Assembly (NCBI RefSeq): GCF_000004825.1
Contig: NW_008805064.1
Location: 1,302,001 to 1,366,000, forward strand
DNA: 64,000 nucleotides
Direction of reading: 5' to 3'
Source: Heterostelium album PN500
Taxonomy: Eukaryota > Evosea > Eumycetozoa > Acytosteliales > Acytosteliaceae
Below, piece after piece: positions 1-12,185 of this stretch; the stretch's first letter is position 1, and the number at the start of each line of letters is the position of its first letter. The notes under the pieces were generated by a model. The model did not search any database, was not told the DNA's origin, and saw only the letters and a list, made by a program, of their open reading frames with translations. The position numbers were made by a program, and so were the translations under genes.

Positions 1-47
1 CAAAATATTCTAATTACAAAGCAGTAATAGTAATAATAATAATAATG

Positions 48-731
48 TTAGTGAGTGATAATATTGTGTGATATTGTTGATAATAATATACCATCTAGTT
101 GATCAAAGTTTAGATATTCTAAATTGAAATGAGATCTTGTTCTATATACAGTTTGTTCGTTTGCAGTGATGATTTCATCGATGTCCATATGTTGTTGTTT
201 ACTGGTACCAACACCGCCACTGCTGTTGCTATTGGTAGAAGAATTAAATTGATTCATAATGTTATCATTTGTGAATTGGTTGTGTTGATTACTATGATTA
301 GGATTATTATGATGATTATGTTGACTTGTTATTTGTTGTGTTGAATCTACAGCATTACTATGGTATCCCAACTGATCGTAGAACATATGATCGATATAGC
401 TAGTGGATTGTTCACTACCCTGCAATACATTGTTATCATTATAATCATGTTCATTTTCATGTTCATATTGTTGCTGTTGCTGATGTTCTTTATTATCTTC
501 ATCTTCATGCTGTTGCTGTTGTTGTTGATGATAATAATGATGATAATGATTGTTACTATTATCATTATTATTATTCTCTACATATTGATATTGATGATTA
601 ACATCAACATGATGATTGGTAGTGTTGCTATCACATTGACTGGGATCGATATTACCACCACCACCACCACCGCCAGAACCGCTACTGTTATCATTCCAAT
701 TAAACAGTATATTTGATTGACTATCTATCAT
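48..731 (-). CDS. Low-complexity N/Q/H-rich protein, probably partial at its 3' end
   Basis: I do not recognise this protein. The likely start is the Met at 731 (MIDSQSN); the longer open frame to 833 is AT-rich and looks like 5' UTR. A seven-Gly run and long Asn, His and Gln tracts are followed by a less biased C-terminal segment (MDIDEIITANEQ, then RTRSHFNLEYLNFDQLD). Translation can stop at 48. However, a good donor (GGTATATT) lies just after the LNFDQLD codons, and a possible acceptor (TTAG) lies near position 13. The real gene may therefore splice and continue off the left edge. Such tracts are common in dictyostelid nuclear proteins, but nothing here fixes a function. Confidence 0.55.
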   Translation of the reverse strand: MIDSQSNILFNWNDNSSGSGGGGGGGNIDPSQCDSNTTNHHVDVNHQYQYVENNNNDNSNNHYHHYYHQQQQQQHEDEDNKEHQQQQQYEHENEHDYNDNNVLQGSEQSTSYIDHMFYDQLGYHSNAVDSTQQITSQHNHHNNPNHSNQHNQFTNDNIMNQFNSSTNSNSSGGVGTSKQQHMDIDEIITANEQTVYRTRSHFNLEYLNFDQLDGILLSTISHNIITH

Positions 732-833
732 TCTTTTAAATAAGAACAATATATATTTTCTTTCTACAATAATGTCATAGAATAGATATCTAAATTTAAT
801 ACTGATATTACTGTATTGTCGTTGTTGTACCAA

Positions 834-1630
834 CTATTTAACTAACTAACTAACTAAAAGTCTGATTCGTGAATGTCAACAAATTCAACATAAAATTGTC
901 ATTCATTAAATAAATAAATATTTATTGTACAAACAAATGATGTGTTTTGAAGATTAAAAAAATAAAATTAATATTGATTTTTTTCAATTTTATTTTCAAA
1001 TTCAAATTTTTTGTAAACGGATAAAAAAAAAAAAGGGAGGGATGGTGTGTGATAGTTTATTAAAAAATAAAAATATAATGTGATTTTCTGAGCAACAAAA
1101 TTTTGATCCATAATTATCACCTCGAAACTGATTAAAGGGAAGAGATTACCTTTTATACTTTTTTTTTATTTTTAAAGAATAAATTATTAAATTAAATAAA
1201 AATTTGGGGAGTTTGAAGAAATATCCTATTCCTTTTATTATTGGCAAAGATAATTATAAATGAAGTTTATTTAAGAAATAAACTCACTATCAGATAGATG
1301 TTTATCAAATTAATACTATTTTTATCACATTTTACTTCTTTTAGTATTGGGTGAGGGGTTGTAGAGTATTTTTTTTTTATTTAACAAATATGTTGAACAG
1401 AGAGAAATATTAGTATGAATGAAACATTTAAATCTTTCAAATGTAAAATAAATATTATTCCAAGTTTGAATTCCAGAGATTTGGATATTGAAAGATCTCA
1501 TGAAATTGATTCTTTCGTTGCAAGATATATATTGACCTGTCAATATCATATCTTTATTGTTTTTAAAAAGATAATTTTACAAATAAATTTAATTTGGTAT
1601 TATTTTTTTATTTTATTTTTATTATTATTT
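834..1630. other. Intergenic, AT-rich
   Basis: AT-rich spacer between two minus-strand genes: the promoter side of the low-complexity gene and the 3' side of the glucokinase. It holds A/T runs and a short CTAA repeat near 838-857. The small open frames on both strands around 1325-1705 are weak and partly antisense to the glucokinase. I see no RNA gene. Confidence 0.6.
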
Positions 1631-3378
1631 TTAATTTTTTATAGTTTGATAGATGAAACCAGTTGTCGAAATAGAGTCACCCAAACCAACGGTTCTCTCT
1701 GGTGATTTACAAACAAGTACGGGTGCGAGATGGAATTCTAGTCCTTCGTCTTGCCACGAGGTGATTGGGAATGTCTCATCGATTGCGAATTTCAACTTTG
1801 AGCCTGGAGTGTAACGGTAGTCCACTTCGAATTTCAGAGGGATACGTAGCTCTACATCACGGAATCCACAGGCTTGCTCCGATGCCTCAATCGACGATGC
1901 TGCAACCGACATGATTGCGCTCTTGGTCGACCACGACGACTCCTTCTGAATGGCAACGATGTGGTAGGTGAGATAGTGGAAGTGGATACGTGTTAGCTTG
2001 CGCTTGTCGTCCAGCATCATCGACATTGGGTCGTCCTGACCACTCGACTTGGTGATATGCTTGAAGACGTGAATGATTGCATTGATGACCGTGTTGATAG
2101 ACGGTGCTCTAAACTCTGACATTGTGTGTTCGGTTCCACCGGTTGCCAAGTAGAGGAATCCAAGTTCCTGCTCGTTGAAGCCAAGACTGTCCACCTTGGG
2201 GAGAATCGACTTGGCGATTGCGCCAATGATGTTGCTAGAGGTGATCGACGCCAGTTCGAAATGAATCGGGATGTTTGACACGGAGAGCAGTGACTCTTTT
2301 CCGGATTGGTATGGGATGATGTCGAGCAACTTTGACATCTCCTCGATACGGTGTAGCTGTTGGTCACCGAGCAGGTGGAGTCCACTGATGATCAGCAAGT
2401 CAGTCTTGTGCTGTTTGGAGTTTTGTTGAAGATGACGGTGTAGCTGTTCCATTGTGACGATATTGGCGTTGGAGACGTCGTTGGAAACAATGAAACGGTT
2501 GGCGCGATGTGTCGAGTAGGCACCCCATGTCGAGTTGGTCTGATACTCCATAATGAGATGTATCTCATCGCGAGTGTCAGCATTGTACTCGATGACATTG
2601 ATCGAATCATTGAGAAGATTCTTTAGCTTGCTACCGACAACACCACTCAAATCGACACGACAACCTTCTCTCGCCAGTCTATTGGCAATGATTCCAGCAT
2701 TTCCACCGGTCAAATACTCTTGTCTATTCAAACTATCGGTTGCCTTTATAATTTGATCGAATACATCTTTTTCTGTAATGAATCTCTCTGCTGCACTACC
2801 TGAATCTATAATAATAATAATATAAATCATGTGTTAACACGAACGAACCAATTCGAATTAGTATAGTAAGATGATGATGAATTACCGAAATAATATGTAA
2901 AAGTTTGTTCGAATTGAGAGAGTGTGTGTATTTCATCGGAAGGCGTTGGATTCTGAGTGGGTGATAGTCCTAAAGCATGAAGTAGATCCACTGCATTGAC
3001 AACCAAGTCCAAATTTGTGTTGTAACCGACGGCAACTCTGTGATTGCCACAATTTCCATTGTTCTTTGACCAATGTGCAATCTTTTTAAGTCCTGTTTGA
3101 ATTGAATTAGCAGTGACATCAACTCCGACACCACCGGAGAATACAAATGACAGATCGAGATAAAGTATCAAAGGATAGAAAAATAATGAAAATAATATAA
3201 GTATAGCTCCTATTTGTATATAAGATTTGGTTTTATTATTATTGCTATTGTTATTGCTATTATTTTTATCTATATTATTATTATTATCATTATCATTATT
3301 ATGATCTATATCATTTGCATTTGTTTGCAATCTATTCTTTATTGGTCTTGATGATAGTGTATTTGATTCTTTTATCAT
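1631..3378 (-). CDS. adpgk: ADP-dependent glucokinase, membrane-anchored
   Basis: Phosphorylates glucose with ADP instead of ATP (ADPGK family, ribokinase fold). Two exons, 2886-3378 and 1631-2805, join in phase across an 80-bp intron (donor GTAATT, acceptor TATAG) to give about 556 residues. The N-terminus has an Asn-rich low-complexity stretch, then a hydrophobic segment (near residues 55-80) that would be a signal anchor, as for the ER-located animal enzyme. Family blocks are visible in order: VAVGYNTNLDLVV, the LTGGNAG block, HLIMEYQ...WG, HRANRFI, DLLIISGLHLLG and, near the C-terminus, TVGLGDSIS, the GLGD motif whose Asp is the catalytic base in this family. It is divergent from the GBP-like gene across about 400 bp. 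The family assignment is strong; ER location is inferred from the anchor. Confidence 0.92.
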
Positions 3379-3776
3379 TCTTTATTAATCATAACTATTA
3401 GATTATATTTATATAATTATGTGTATTTTTTTAAATTAAATTAAAATGTTAAGTGTTTGGGGGTGATGGATCAACATACTAGCAAACTTCATCATAAAAA
3501 TTTTACAACAGCCCACATCAAATTTTTTGAAGTTTCGTCGACTTCAAACTAAATTAATCTGGTTAATATTTATAATTTTATTCATCTAAATGACTTGTTT
3601 TAGTTAATACAATTACACTTTCACTCACTTACTCTCTGACTACAAAAAACAAACATATTATAATATTATATATTATAAAAGATATAAAAAAAAATCTTAA
3701 TAGTTATTTTTTCTTATGTTTTGTAAAGTTCAGTTAGTTAGTTAGTTATTGTTAGATTAGATTAAATTATAGAGAT
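3379..3776. promoter_or_regulatory. Divergent intergenic region
   Basis: 398 bp between the starts of adpgk (minus) and the GBP-like gene (plus), so both promoters should lie here. It is AT-rich with T runs and a TATATTATAAAAGATATAAA stretch near 3665-3685. No defined operator was recognised. Confidence 0.5.
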
Positions 3777-6546
3777 ATGTTATTATTGTATCGTTTGAAA
3801 AGTTATCTATTACTTATAGTTTTATGGTGGCTGGTAATATTGGTTAGTGGTGGTGATACCACAAATGGTGGTGGTGGTGGTAATGATGGTGGTGTGAGAG
3901 AATTTGAAATCGGTAGAACTAAAGATGGCTCTGTTACAATTAGTATAGATATGTCAAGAGGACAACATCGTCCGATGCAATTGATCTATCCCGATGAGAA
4001 TCATCAGGAGTTGCTCATCAATCACACTGTGCTGGCTGCTTTGAACTCGCTGGAGGGCGAGCAGTCCGTTCTCGGTGTGGTGGGAACCTTTCACAGTGGA
4101 AAGTCATTCTTGCTCAACCAACTGATGGGCACGACCGATACCTTCACTGTGGGTCCGACCGTGCACCCACAGACACTTGGCATCTGGGTGTGGTCTGCAA
4201 CGATCAACGTCGGCACCGACAAACACAACCTCCTTCTACTCGACACCGAAGGATTCTACAGCAGCAACGTATCAGAGACCTACGACGCCAAGATCTTTGC
4301 AATCACAACGCTTCTCTCTTCACACTTGATCTACAACTCGGTCAAGATCATCGATCAATCTTCACTCGAATATCTAGAGCTACTCTCTAGACGAACACAA
4401 TTGTTTGCTCTGAAATCACAGATCAAATATGATTCTCCACTTGTAAAGATATTGGAGTGAGTAGTGAGATTTAGATTGGAAACATAACGAAACTGATTAC
4501 TTACCATCTTCTTTTTGCTTTTCGAATATTCTTTAGATTTCCATCATTAACATGGGTAGTCCAAGATTTCTTTCAGGATATAGGCGATCAAAGTGCAACT
4601 GAATGGCTGAATCAGTTGTTGAAAGCGCATTCCAGAGATCAGCCAGACTCTTATCTTTCGATTGCAAAGATATTCCCAGCGATTCAGTGTCATACTCTGT
4701 TCATTCCGTCGGGCGACAGAAACACACTGAGATACTTGAACAAAGCGGTTATCAATGAGCTGAACCCTATCTATCTGACGGAACTCGATCAATTGAAGCA
4801 TTCGATTTTCAATCAGCTACGACCAAAGCTGAAAGGACCTGCTATTGGTTCACTGATCAAACTCTTGGTACAGGTGGCAAACGGTAACAACTTCCCGACG
4901 GTGCCATCGATCTGGGTAGGATTCATCAAACAGCAACAACAGAATGCACTAGACGACAGCATTTCAATGTTTAGAGAGAAGATGGATACATTAAAGTCAC
5001 AGGAACCACCACTCTCTGACCGTCAATATCAGAAATTGGAATCAGACTCTATTTCATTCGTAAACAACCTCTATAGACAACTATTATTTGGATTAGAAGA
5101 AGCATATAAACCTGGCTTAATACAATTAGATGTAATTATAATACTTCGCCACCCACCGTTTATTAAATTATCAAAAAAGAATGTTATTAACTAAACCTAT
5201 TATTAACTTTATAATTTAGAAAACACTTAAAGAACTTAAAGATTATTATAAAAAAGAAAACAATTATAAGATTAAAGGATATTTAACTTCTGAACATTCA
5301 TCGGCAACTCTGACATTCCAAGATAAACTAGAATCCATTAGTATACCAATGAGTAACAAGAAACTATTGGAATCGATACAATCGTTAAGAGATTTCATTC
5401 TTTCTGAATTCAAATCTATTACGAATCAATATCATAACTCTGAGATATACGCAACTTTTTTAAATAATTTAAATGTTTGTATTATAAACAAATAATATTT
5501 CAAAACTAATTAATAACTAACAATCAAACTATTATTACAATAATTGTAGAATGATATTGATAGACTTTCATCACAATTGATTTTAAAGAACAAGAATGAA
5601 ATGGAAATGTTATTATCTAAATCAATAGCAGCTGCAATCGATAAATATAAAGATTTAATGAATGAGTATGTCCGACACATTAGATTATTAGATTATTGAT
5701 TATTAATATTAATAATTAACTTTATAATTTAATAATTGCAAGTGGTATTAAATATCCTTTGAGATATAAAGATTTAGAGGCAATACACAAACAGAATAAG
5801 AATAGTGTAAATCAATGGTTCATCACAACAGTTCAGATAGCAGAGGATGAAGTTTACTTTAGTGCATTCATGGTGAATCTAGATAAGCTACTTGGTGAAC
5901 AGTATGATGTCATCAAAGCCTACAATGAAGACAAGATATTGGATCGTTGTAAAGTGCAATCAAACAACTTCAAATACCAATTCAAACGAGGTCTTGGTCA
6001 ATTAGTGTTGCCTGTGGAGGAAGAGTATCTCGAGGCCAGAGCAGATGAACTCAGACTCTCTGTACTGACCTCATTCAAAGAGAATCTTGAAGTATTCAAC
6101 AACACTGCTTCATTTAGACAAGAACTTTCAAATTTCATTGTAAGTTGAAACAATTAATATAAAGGTGGTTGAATGTAAACAAAAAACTAATAGTTTTTAT
6201 TGAATGACAGCAATTTATTGACCAACAAATTGCAATGAAACAAAGAGAGAATGTAGAACAGATGAAATTGATTGTGATGGAATCACTCAATAAGGTCAAG
6301 ATGATAATGAAGTCGAGACTCTCCACCTTCTGGTTCCAATACTCGTTCATCAGTGAATCCAAGCATGAAGCTGACAAGATCATCAAGCAAAAGATTGAAT
6401 CGAAACGATTGCGTGACAAAGTTATACATCAGTTCATTGAGACTGATCTCAAAGAAGAAGTCAATTCACTGTTTCATTTCTCCTCAATATTCGCATCTTT
6501 CATAATTATCTTATTACTTTCTTTTATTTTATTAAAAATAAGATGA
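3777..6546 (+). CDS. Guanylate-binding-protein (GBP) family GTPase with signal peptide and C-terminal membrane segment
   Basis: Large dynamin-related GTPase of the GBP/atlastin type. Six exons (3777-4456, 4537-5131, 5220-5474, 5550-5665, 5743-6139, 6211-6546) join in phase to 792 residues. The N-terminus is a clear hydrophobic signal sequence (residues 6-25), followed by a Gly-rich linker. The GTPase domain shows the P-loop GTFHSGKSFLLNQL, a switch region with PTVHPQT, G3 as DTEGFY, and the GBP-type G4/guanine-cap segments TWVVQDF and LFIPSGD. A long helical C-terminal half follows, then a final hydrophobic segment (FASFIIILLLSFILL) and a short basic tail. The signal sequence plus tail anchor would place the GTPase domain on the lumenal or extracellular side unless the first hydrophobic stretch stays as an anchor. 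The specific function is unknown. Confidence 0.85.
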
Positions 6547-6920
6547 GCATAATAATAAAAAAAAAGATTATATATTTAGAAATAAAATATTTTAATAGTA
6601 TCACAATGTCAAACACCTTGTTTATTCTAGATTCTTTTCTTTTAACTGTTTGACAACCAATACCGTTTCATATATATTCCTTCTTTTAATTTTTTTCAAA
6701 TCTTTTTTTAAAAAGCATGTTTTTTTTTAAAGATTTTTGAGCAAGATGAAAAAAACAGTTAATTTTTTTATGTTTTTGTTTTGTTTTTTTTTTTTTTTTT
6801 TTTGAAAAATTATTTATTTTATTTCTAGTGTAATAAAAATAGTTATTTTCTTTATTTATTTACTATTTTTTGATAAATAGAAAGAGTAAATAAGATTGTT
6901 TAGATAGAGAAAAAGATAGA
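6547..6920. other. Intergenic, AT-rich
   Basis: Spacer between two plus-strand genes with long T runs (an uninterrupted run of about 20 T near 6785-6803), typical of dictyostelid promoters. Nothing else is visible. Confidence 0.6.
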
Positions 6921-8702
6921 ATGAGTATTTGTCTTGGTTGTGGTCACAACCTTTATCGAGTGAACAAGAATACTTCCACTCAAAGTGTTGTCAGTGGAGT
7001 TGGCATTCAGAATAGTAGTAGCGAATCATCACCTTCAGTGCTAAATGGATCTACATCTTCTATATCTAGCGAATTATCATTATCATCATCATCGTCATCA
7101 TTGTCGACAATGATTGATAACACAATAGCAAGCATTACAACCAGTACAGAATCATTATCGATCAACTCGAACATTAGCAACAACAACAACAACTCGAGTG
7201 TAGTATTGACCAGTCCTACAACCATATCAACAATCACAAGTAGCACAACAACCACAACAACAGAGACTGTCTTGGAAACAATAGTTGAAGCACCATGTCT
7301 TTGTTGTGCAAATCACGAAGAACAACCACCACCTCCAGTAAAGAAAATCATGAGGAGAAATCCACTTAATAGTTCATCGAATGGAACCGATCAGCAAAAC
7401 AAAAGACCGACCTCTGTAAGTTTAGAGGAGAAACAGGCTGCCTACAATAAAGCACGTGAACGTATCTTCGCTGGTGAAGGTCCATCCGATGATATTATTG
7501 ATATCTACGATCAACAATCACCAACTACATCATTATCTTCTTCTTCTTCTTCTTCCTCTTCATTATCACAACAAACACAGCAGCAGCAGCAACAACAACA
7601 ACAATCACAATCACAAACTATAAAGCAAAGTGCTAATAGCAATAACATTAATGGTAATGGTGTCTCCACCACCACCACCATTAAAAAGAGTTCATTAAAT
7701 CCAAACTCACCGAATTTCATTAGTAACAATCAGTTCAAGCTTAATAATCAACAAAACAACGGAAGTGCTACTCTTTCGTCACAAAATCCAACATCAACCA
7801 CTGCTGCTACAGTCATTAGCAGTAACAACAGCAGCAGCAGCAATGGTTACAGTAATACTCATTCTCATTACAATCAACAACCAACATTCAGAACACCATC
7901 TCCTCCAATCTCACGAGCGGTACCTCCATTCAACAATGTAAACAATATCAATATGCATCCTCATGCCTATCCACAGCAACAGCAGCAACAACAACAACAA
8001 CAGCATCAGCCACTTCCATTACCAATGCCCTATTCAAGTGGGCATCCAACGCCTTATTTCGAACCACAACAGCAGCAACAGAATACCACACCAAATATAA
8101 TCAATCATGGATATAATAACAACATTAACAACAATAACCAATACCATAGCAATAGTAGTCGTCATCATTTAAATCGATCAACTTCACCACCCACACCGCT
8201 CCCAATAAACATGCTATCGACACCTCCAACACCATTATATTATATCAATGGCAATAGTAATACACATAGCAACAACAACAACAACAACAACAATAATAAT
8301 AATATTATTAACAATCATATGAATAACAATAACAACAATCGATCTTCAAATTACAACAATAGAAATTTTTACACTGACAACAACAACAACAACAACAATA
8401 TGAATGGTGGAGATCATTACCCACGGCAGGTGACCCATCACAGTCAGAACCAAATAAACGAACCACCACAACTGTCCAATGGCAACCCAATCTTTATATA
8501 CAACCAACAACCCACATATCAAGCAAACTTACAATCTCCACCACCCATGTCATACAACAACAACAATAATAATAATAACAATAATAATAATAATAACTTT
8601 AGAGGCAACTATAATAAATTATACCAGCAAAATTATAATAATGGAAATAGAAGCAACGTCAATAACAATATTAATTTTCAAAAAACCAATAATCCCCCAT
8701 AA
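6921..8702 (+). CDS. SUZ-domain protein with Ser/Asn/Gln tracts
   Basis: 593-residue intronless protein, mostly low complexity: Ser-rich N-terminus, poly-Gln and long poly-Asn stretches in the last third. Two ordered parts stand out. The N-terminus has Cys motifs (CLGCGHN, later CLCCANH) that could bind a metal. Around residues 165-190 lies RPTSVSLEEKQAAYNKARER followed by IFAGEG, a good match to the SUZ RNA-binding motif known from SZRD1 and R3H-domain proteins. No R3H domain precedes it. By family, a cytoplasmic RNA-binding role is likely, but the target is unknown. A second gene hidden in the shifted frame at 8479-8715 is not supported. Confidence 0.75.
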   Translation: MSICLGCGHNLYRVNKNTSTQSVVSGVGIQNSSSESSPSVLNGSTSSISSELSLSSSSSSLSTMIDNTIASITTSTESLSINSNISNNNNNSSVVLTSPTTISTITSSTTTTTTETVLETIVEAPCLCCANHEEQPPPPVKKIMRRNPLNSSSNGTDQQNKRPTSVSLEEKQAAYNKARERIFAGEGPSDDIIDIYDQQSPTTSLSSSSSSSSSLSQQTQQQQQQQQQSQSQTIKQSANSNNINGNGVSTTTTIKKSSLNPNSPNFISNNQFKLNNQQNNGSATLSSQNPTSTTAATVISSNNSSSSNGYSNTHSHYNQQPTFRTPSPPISRAVPPFNNVNNINMHPHAYPQQQQQQQQQQHQPLPLPMPYSSGHPTPYFEPQQQQQNTTPNIINHGYNNNINNNNQYHSNSSRHHLNRSTSPPTPLPINMLSTPPTPLYYINGNSNTHSNNNNNNNNNNNIINNHMNNNNNNRSSNYNNRNFYTDNNNNNNNMNGGDHYPRQVTHHSQNQINEPPQLSNGNPIFIYNQQPTYQANLQSPPPMSYNNNNNNNNNNNNNNFRGNYNKLYQQNYNNGNRSNVNNNINFQKTNNPP

Positions 8703-9881
8703 AACAAATAAATAAAGTTTGAACCATATTTTTTTGCTAAAGATGGGTCCTAATCATTTTTGAACCCTTTTCTTTTTATGTTTTTTTTTTCACAAAAAAA
8801 CCAAGTTTTGTTTCTAAAGATTTGCTATTGTCGGTAATTTCCCCCCATGGTCAGCGTCTTCAATGCACTCAATTAATAAAGATATTGCCAACTAATTTTT
8901 TGTAGACCTTGTTTAGTAAAAATTTAAAAGTAAAAGTCAAACCAAAAAAATAAAATAAAATTTTAATAACATCAAGAACATAATAAAATAATATTACTAA
9001 TAACCATGAAAATAAATAAATTGAGAAAAAAAAAAAAACGACTATCAACCATTAATGGATCACTCACTTGATCAATTTGAAAATGATTGTTTTTTTTTTA
9101 AAAAAAAAACTGTTCAAATCAAATCATGAAGCTAAATTGATAAAGCCTACATCTGATCCAAAATCATTATGCTGACAGGTATTTTTTTTTAATTTTAAAG
9201 TGCGCATGTTTTGCAGTAGTTTTGTCAATCAATCCGAAATAAGAAGTTTGAAAATTTTGGCAAAAAAATAAAAATAAAAATAAATTTAAAAAAAAAATTG
9301 TACAAAAAGGAAAAAAATTGTGATGGAAAAAATTTAATTTTTTTTATATAAATTTATAATCAACTATTAATATAAAACAATACAATCAAATTCAATTTTT
9401 TTTTATATATAAAAGTATAAAAGATTAAAATATAATTAAATTAATAAATATTTATATTTATTATTAAGTTAGATTACTAGTTAGTTAGGCTAATTAGTTA
9501 CAAAAAAAAAAAAAAAAAAAAAGATACAGATCAATAATAATAATAATAAATTCTTTTTTTTTTTTTTGATTATATAACGATTATTTCAGTTCAGTTAGTT
9601 CTCAGAAGTAGCAGATCAGATAGATAATAAGGATTAGTAAAGTTAAAGTTCAATCAAATAGAATTTGATATATATTTAGTTTTATAGGTTTATAGATTAC
9701 AGAGATTTTTAGTCAACTCACTCATATATATATATAGATAGAAATAAATAGAGAAAAGGTTAAAATTTTCTTTAGTTTATTAATTTAAAAAAAAAATACA
9801 AAAACAAAAAAAAAATAATAATCGTAAGAAAAAAAAGAAAATAATAATAATAATAATAATAATATTTTTAATGAATAAGAG
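8703..9881. other. Intergenic, very AT-rich
   Basis: About 1.2 kb of A- and T-run sequence before the kinase gene, including several runs of ten or more A or T. No open frame of note and no RNA gene were seen. Long oligo(dT)/(dA) tracts of this type are the usual look of dictyostelid promoters. Confidence 0.6.
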
Positions 9882-11748
9882 ATGCACAAATTAGTTACAT
9901 TTTTAAAGAAGAAAAAAGATCCAACTACACCATGGTTGCAAATAGATAAAGATGATACACGTCACAAACGTCCTGGTAGTGACAGCGGTAATACACAACC
10001 CCGCATACGGAGCAGCAAGAAAGATGCCAACGGTGCAAACCATGGCGGAAACGGCACTGTCTCTAGCAAAAAGAAGAAACAACACCTACAACAACTTCAT
10101 CAGCAACAGCAGCAGCAACAACTAAACAATCAACAGCATATGTCGTCCGATGAAGACTCGGACGATCTAATTCCAGAAGAGGTGCGATCGATCTCGAAAT
10201 TCATCGACTTTACCAAGACCGAGAGAAAGTGGCTCGTTCAGACTCTGAATCTCTCGTCAGAGATGATCGAAGAGAACCTACAGATACTGCTGAACGTACT
10301 GAACTTTCTCTCACGAAAAGAAGGTGTCTTTTACCGACACCCATGTCAGGCCAACGGCAACAATCAAATCTCTTCAAAACCGTCGAGTCGACGCGGAACC
10401 ACTGATCCCGCCGCCGATACCGCCGTTCAACCTCAACAACCTACATCGCTATCTTCATCTGGCACATCATCGCCACTACGGAATAGTGGAACACATATAT
10501 CATCTCAACAACAACAACTACTACAACAACAACAACAATTTAATAACAACCATCAAAATGTTGATGGTACAAACTTTTCTGTACAGCAATTACAATCACA
10601 ACTTTTACAACAACAACAACAACTCACACAATCGGCCAACAATCAACAGCATTTATCACCACAACCAACACGTCACCGTAGTGATTACAATCGTATATTT
10701 ATAGAACCCGGAAAATACTACCAGTTCCCCGATCAAGAATCTTTGGCGATGGCACGACTCGTAGTCGAGGAAGAGGATCCCGCCAAACTGTTTAGAATCG
10801 GCACTGAGATGGAGATCAAAGGTGCCTACGGTACGGTGTACCACGTGTTCTACAACAACTGTCAGTACAACAATGTCGAGCTGGCACTCAAGAAACTTGA
10901 CCATAAATCAGAGCGAAATCGGCGTAACAACCTCAACGAGATTGCTCTGATGCGTTACCTTAAGCATCCCAACATTGTAACATACATAAACAGCTACGAG
11001 AAGAACGATGAAGAGATATGGATGCTCATGGAATACATGGATGGTGGTACGATAAAAGAAGCCATCCAGAATTTCAGTTTTACCGAAAAATACGTTGCCT
11101 ACATCATAAAACAGATACTACACGGACTTGAATATCTACACTCCCTAAACATTGCTCATCGTGATTTGAAATCTGCCAACATCATGATTAATAGTAAAGC
11201 TGAAGTAAAGATAAGTAAGTAAAAAACAAACAACAACAATGATATATCAATAGTGAGTTGGTTTTATTAATTTATATTTATTTGTTTATTATTACTTTTT
11301 TTTCTTTTTAGTTGACTTTGGTTTCTCAATTGATCTGACGACATTGAAAGCAGATATACATATGTGTGGATCGCCGTACTGGATGTCACCGGAACAGATA
11401 CAGGAGAAACCGCACGATTGCTCTGTTGATATTTGGAGTCTTGGTGTAATGGCTGCCGAAATGATGAAAGGTGTGGTTCCACATCACCGTTCAAAGATCA
11501 AGGCAATGTTTTTGGCATCGTGTGTCGGTATAAAGTTTTCGCGTGACAAAAAGTACAGTTCGCACTGGTCGAATGAGTTGTTTGATTTCCTTGCCATCTG
11601 TCTTCAAATGGATTCCTCCAAGAGACCAACACCAACCACCCTCCTACAGCACCCATTCATCGCTACCGCTGCCACCAAACAAGAGATGCTTGATCTACTA
11701 CCTCTACTATTTATATCAAAGACAATCTCTAAATATTCAATAGCTTAA
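9882..11748 (+). CDS. STE20-family serine/threonine protein kinase
   Basis: Two exons, 9882-11214 and 11312-11748, join in phase to 589 residues; the intron interrupts the codons just before the DFG motif. The N-terminal half has a basic start (KKKK), a Gln-rich region, an ordered block near residues 100-150 (SISKFIDFTKTERKWLVQTL, then NVLNFLSRKEGVFYR), and more Gln tracts. The kinase domain has a Gly-rich loop (KGAYGTVY), the ATP-binding Lys in ALKKLD, a helix-C Glu in NEIALMRYL, the catalytic loop HRDLKSANIM, DFG, the STE20-type activation segment CGSPYWMSPE and a closing RPTPTTLLQHPFI. All catalytic residues are present. STE20 kinases act in cytoskeletal and MAP-kinase signalling. No CRIB or PH domain was recognised, so the subgroup is open. 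Confidence 0.9.
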
Positions 11749-12185
11749 AACAATACAAAAAAAAAAAAAAGGTAAAAAAAAAAGAATAAAAGATAAAAAA
11801 AAAAAAAAAAAAAAAGATAAAAGAAAAGATACAATTCAATCAACACCTAACAATAACTCTAATACACAACCAACACCACAGTCAGTCAACGTCTGATTGT
11901 AATTAAACAACTTACTCGCCAACCTACCTCTCAATACTTTGTCAAATTTTAAAAAATAAAAAAAAATAAAAATAATTCAAATATAATTATATTATATGTT
12001 TTATTTATGTTTTCCCTTAAAAGAGAAAATGTACAGTTATTCCTTTTTAACATAATTTGTCTTTGCCGATTGCCGGCAATAACTTAATCTTACCAAAATC
12101 CCAACTTCACATTTTTTTTTTTTAAAAAAAAAAACATATTTAATTAATTATAAAAATATAAACAAAGTTATATGTAATATCAATT
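11749..12185. other. Intergenic, AT-rich
   Basis: Spacer of A runs and T runs between the kinase stop and the methylesterase start. A TTGCCGATTGCCGGCAA stretch near 12063-12079 contains the small palindrome TTGCCGGCAA. No gene is seen. Confidence 0.55.

Noticed and set aside
8479-8715. Second gene in the shifted frame at the end of the SUZ-domain gene
   Set aside because: Ile/Thr-rich translation of the AAC/AAT repeat in the wrong frame.
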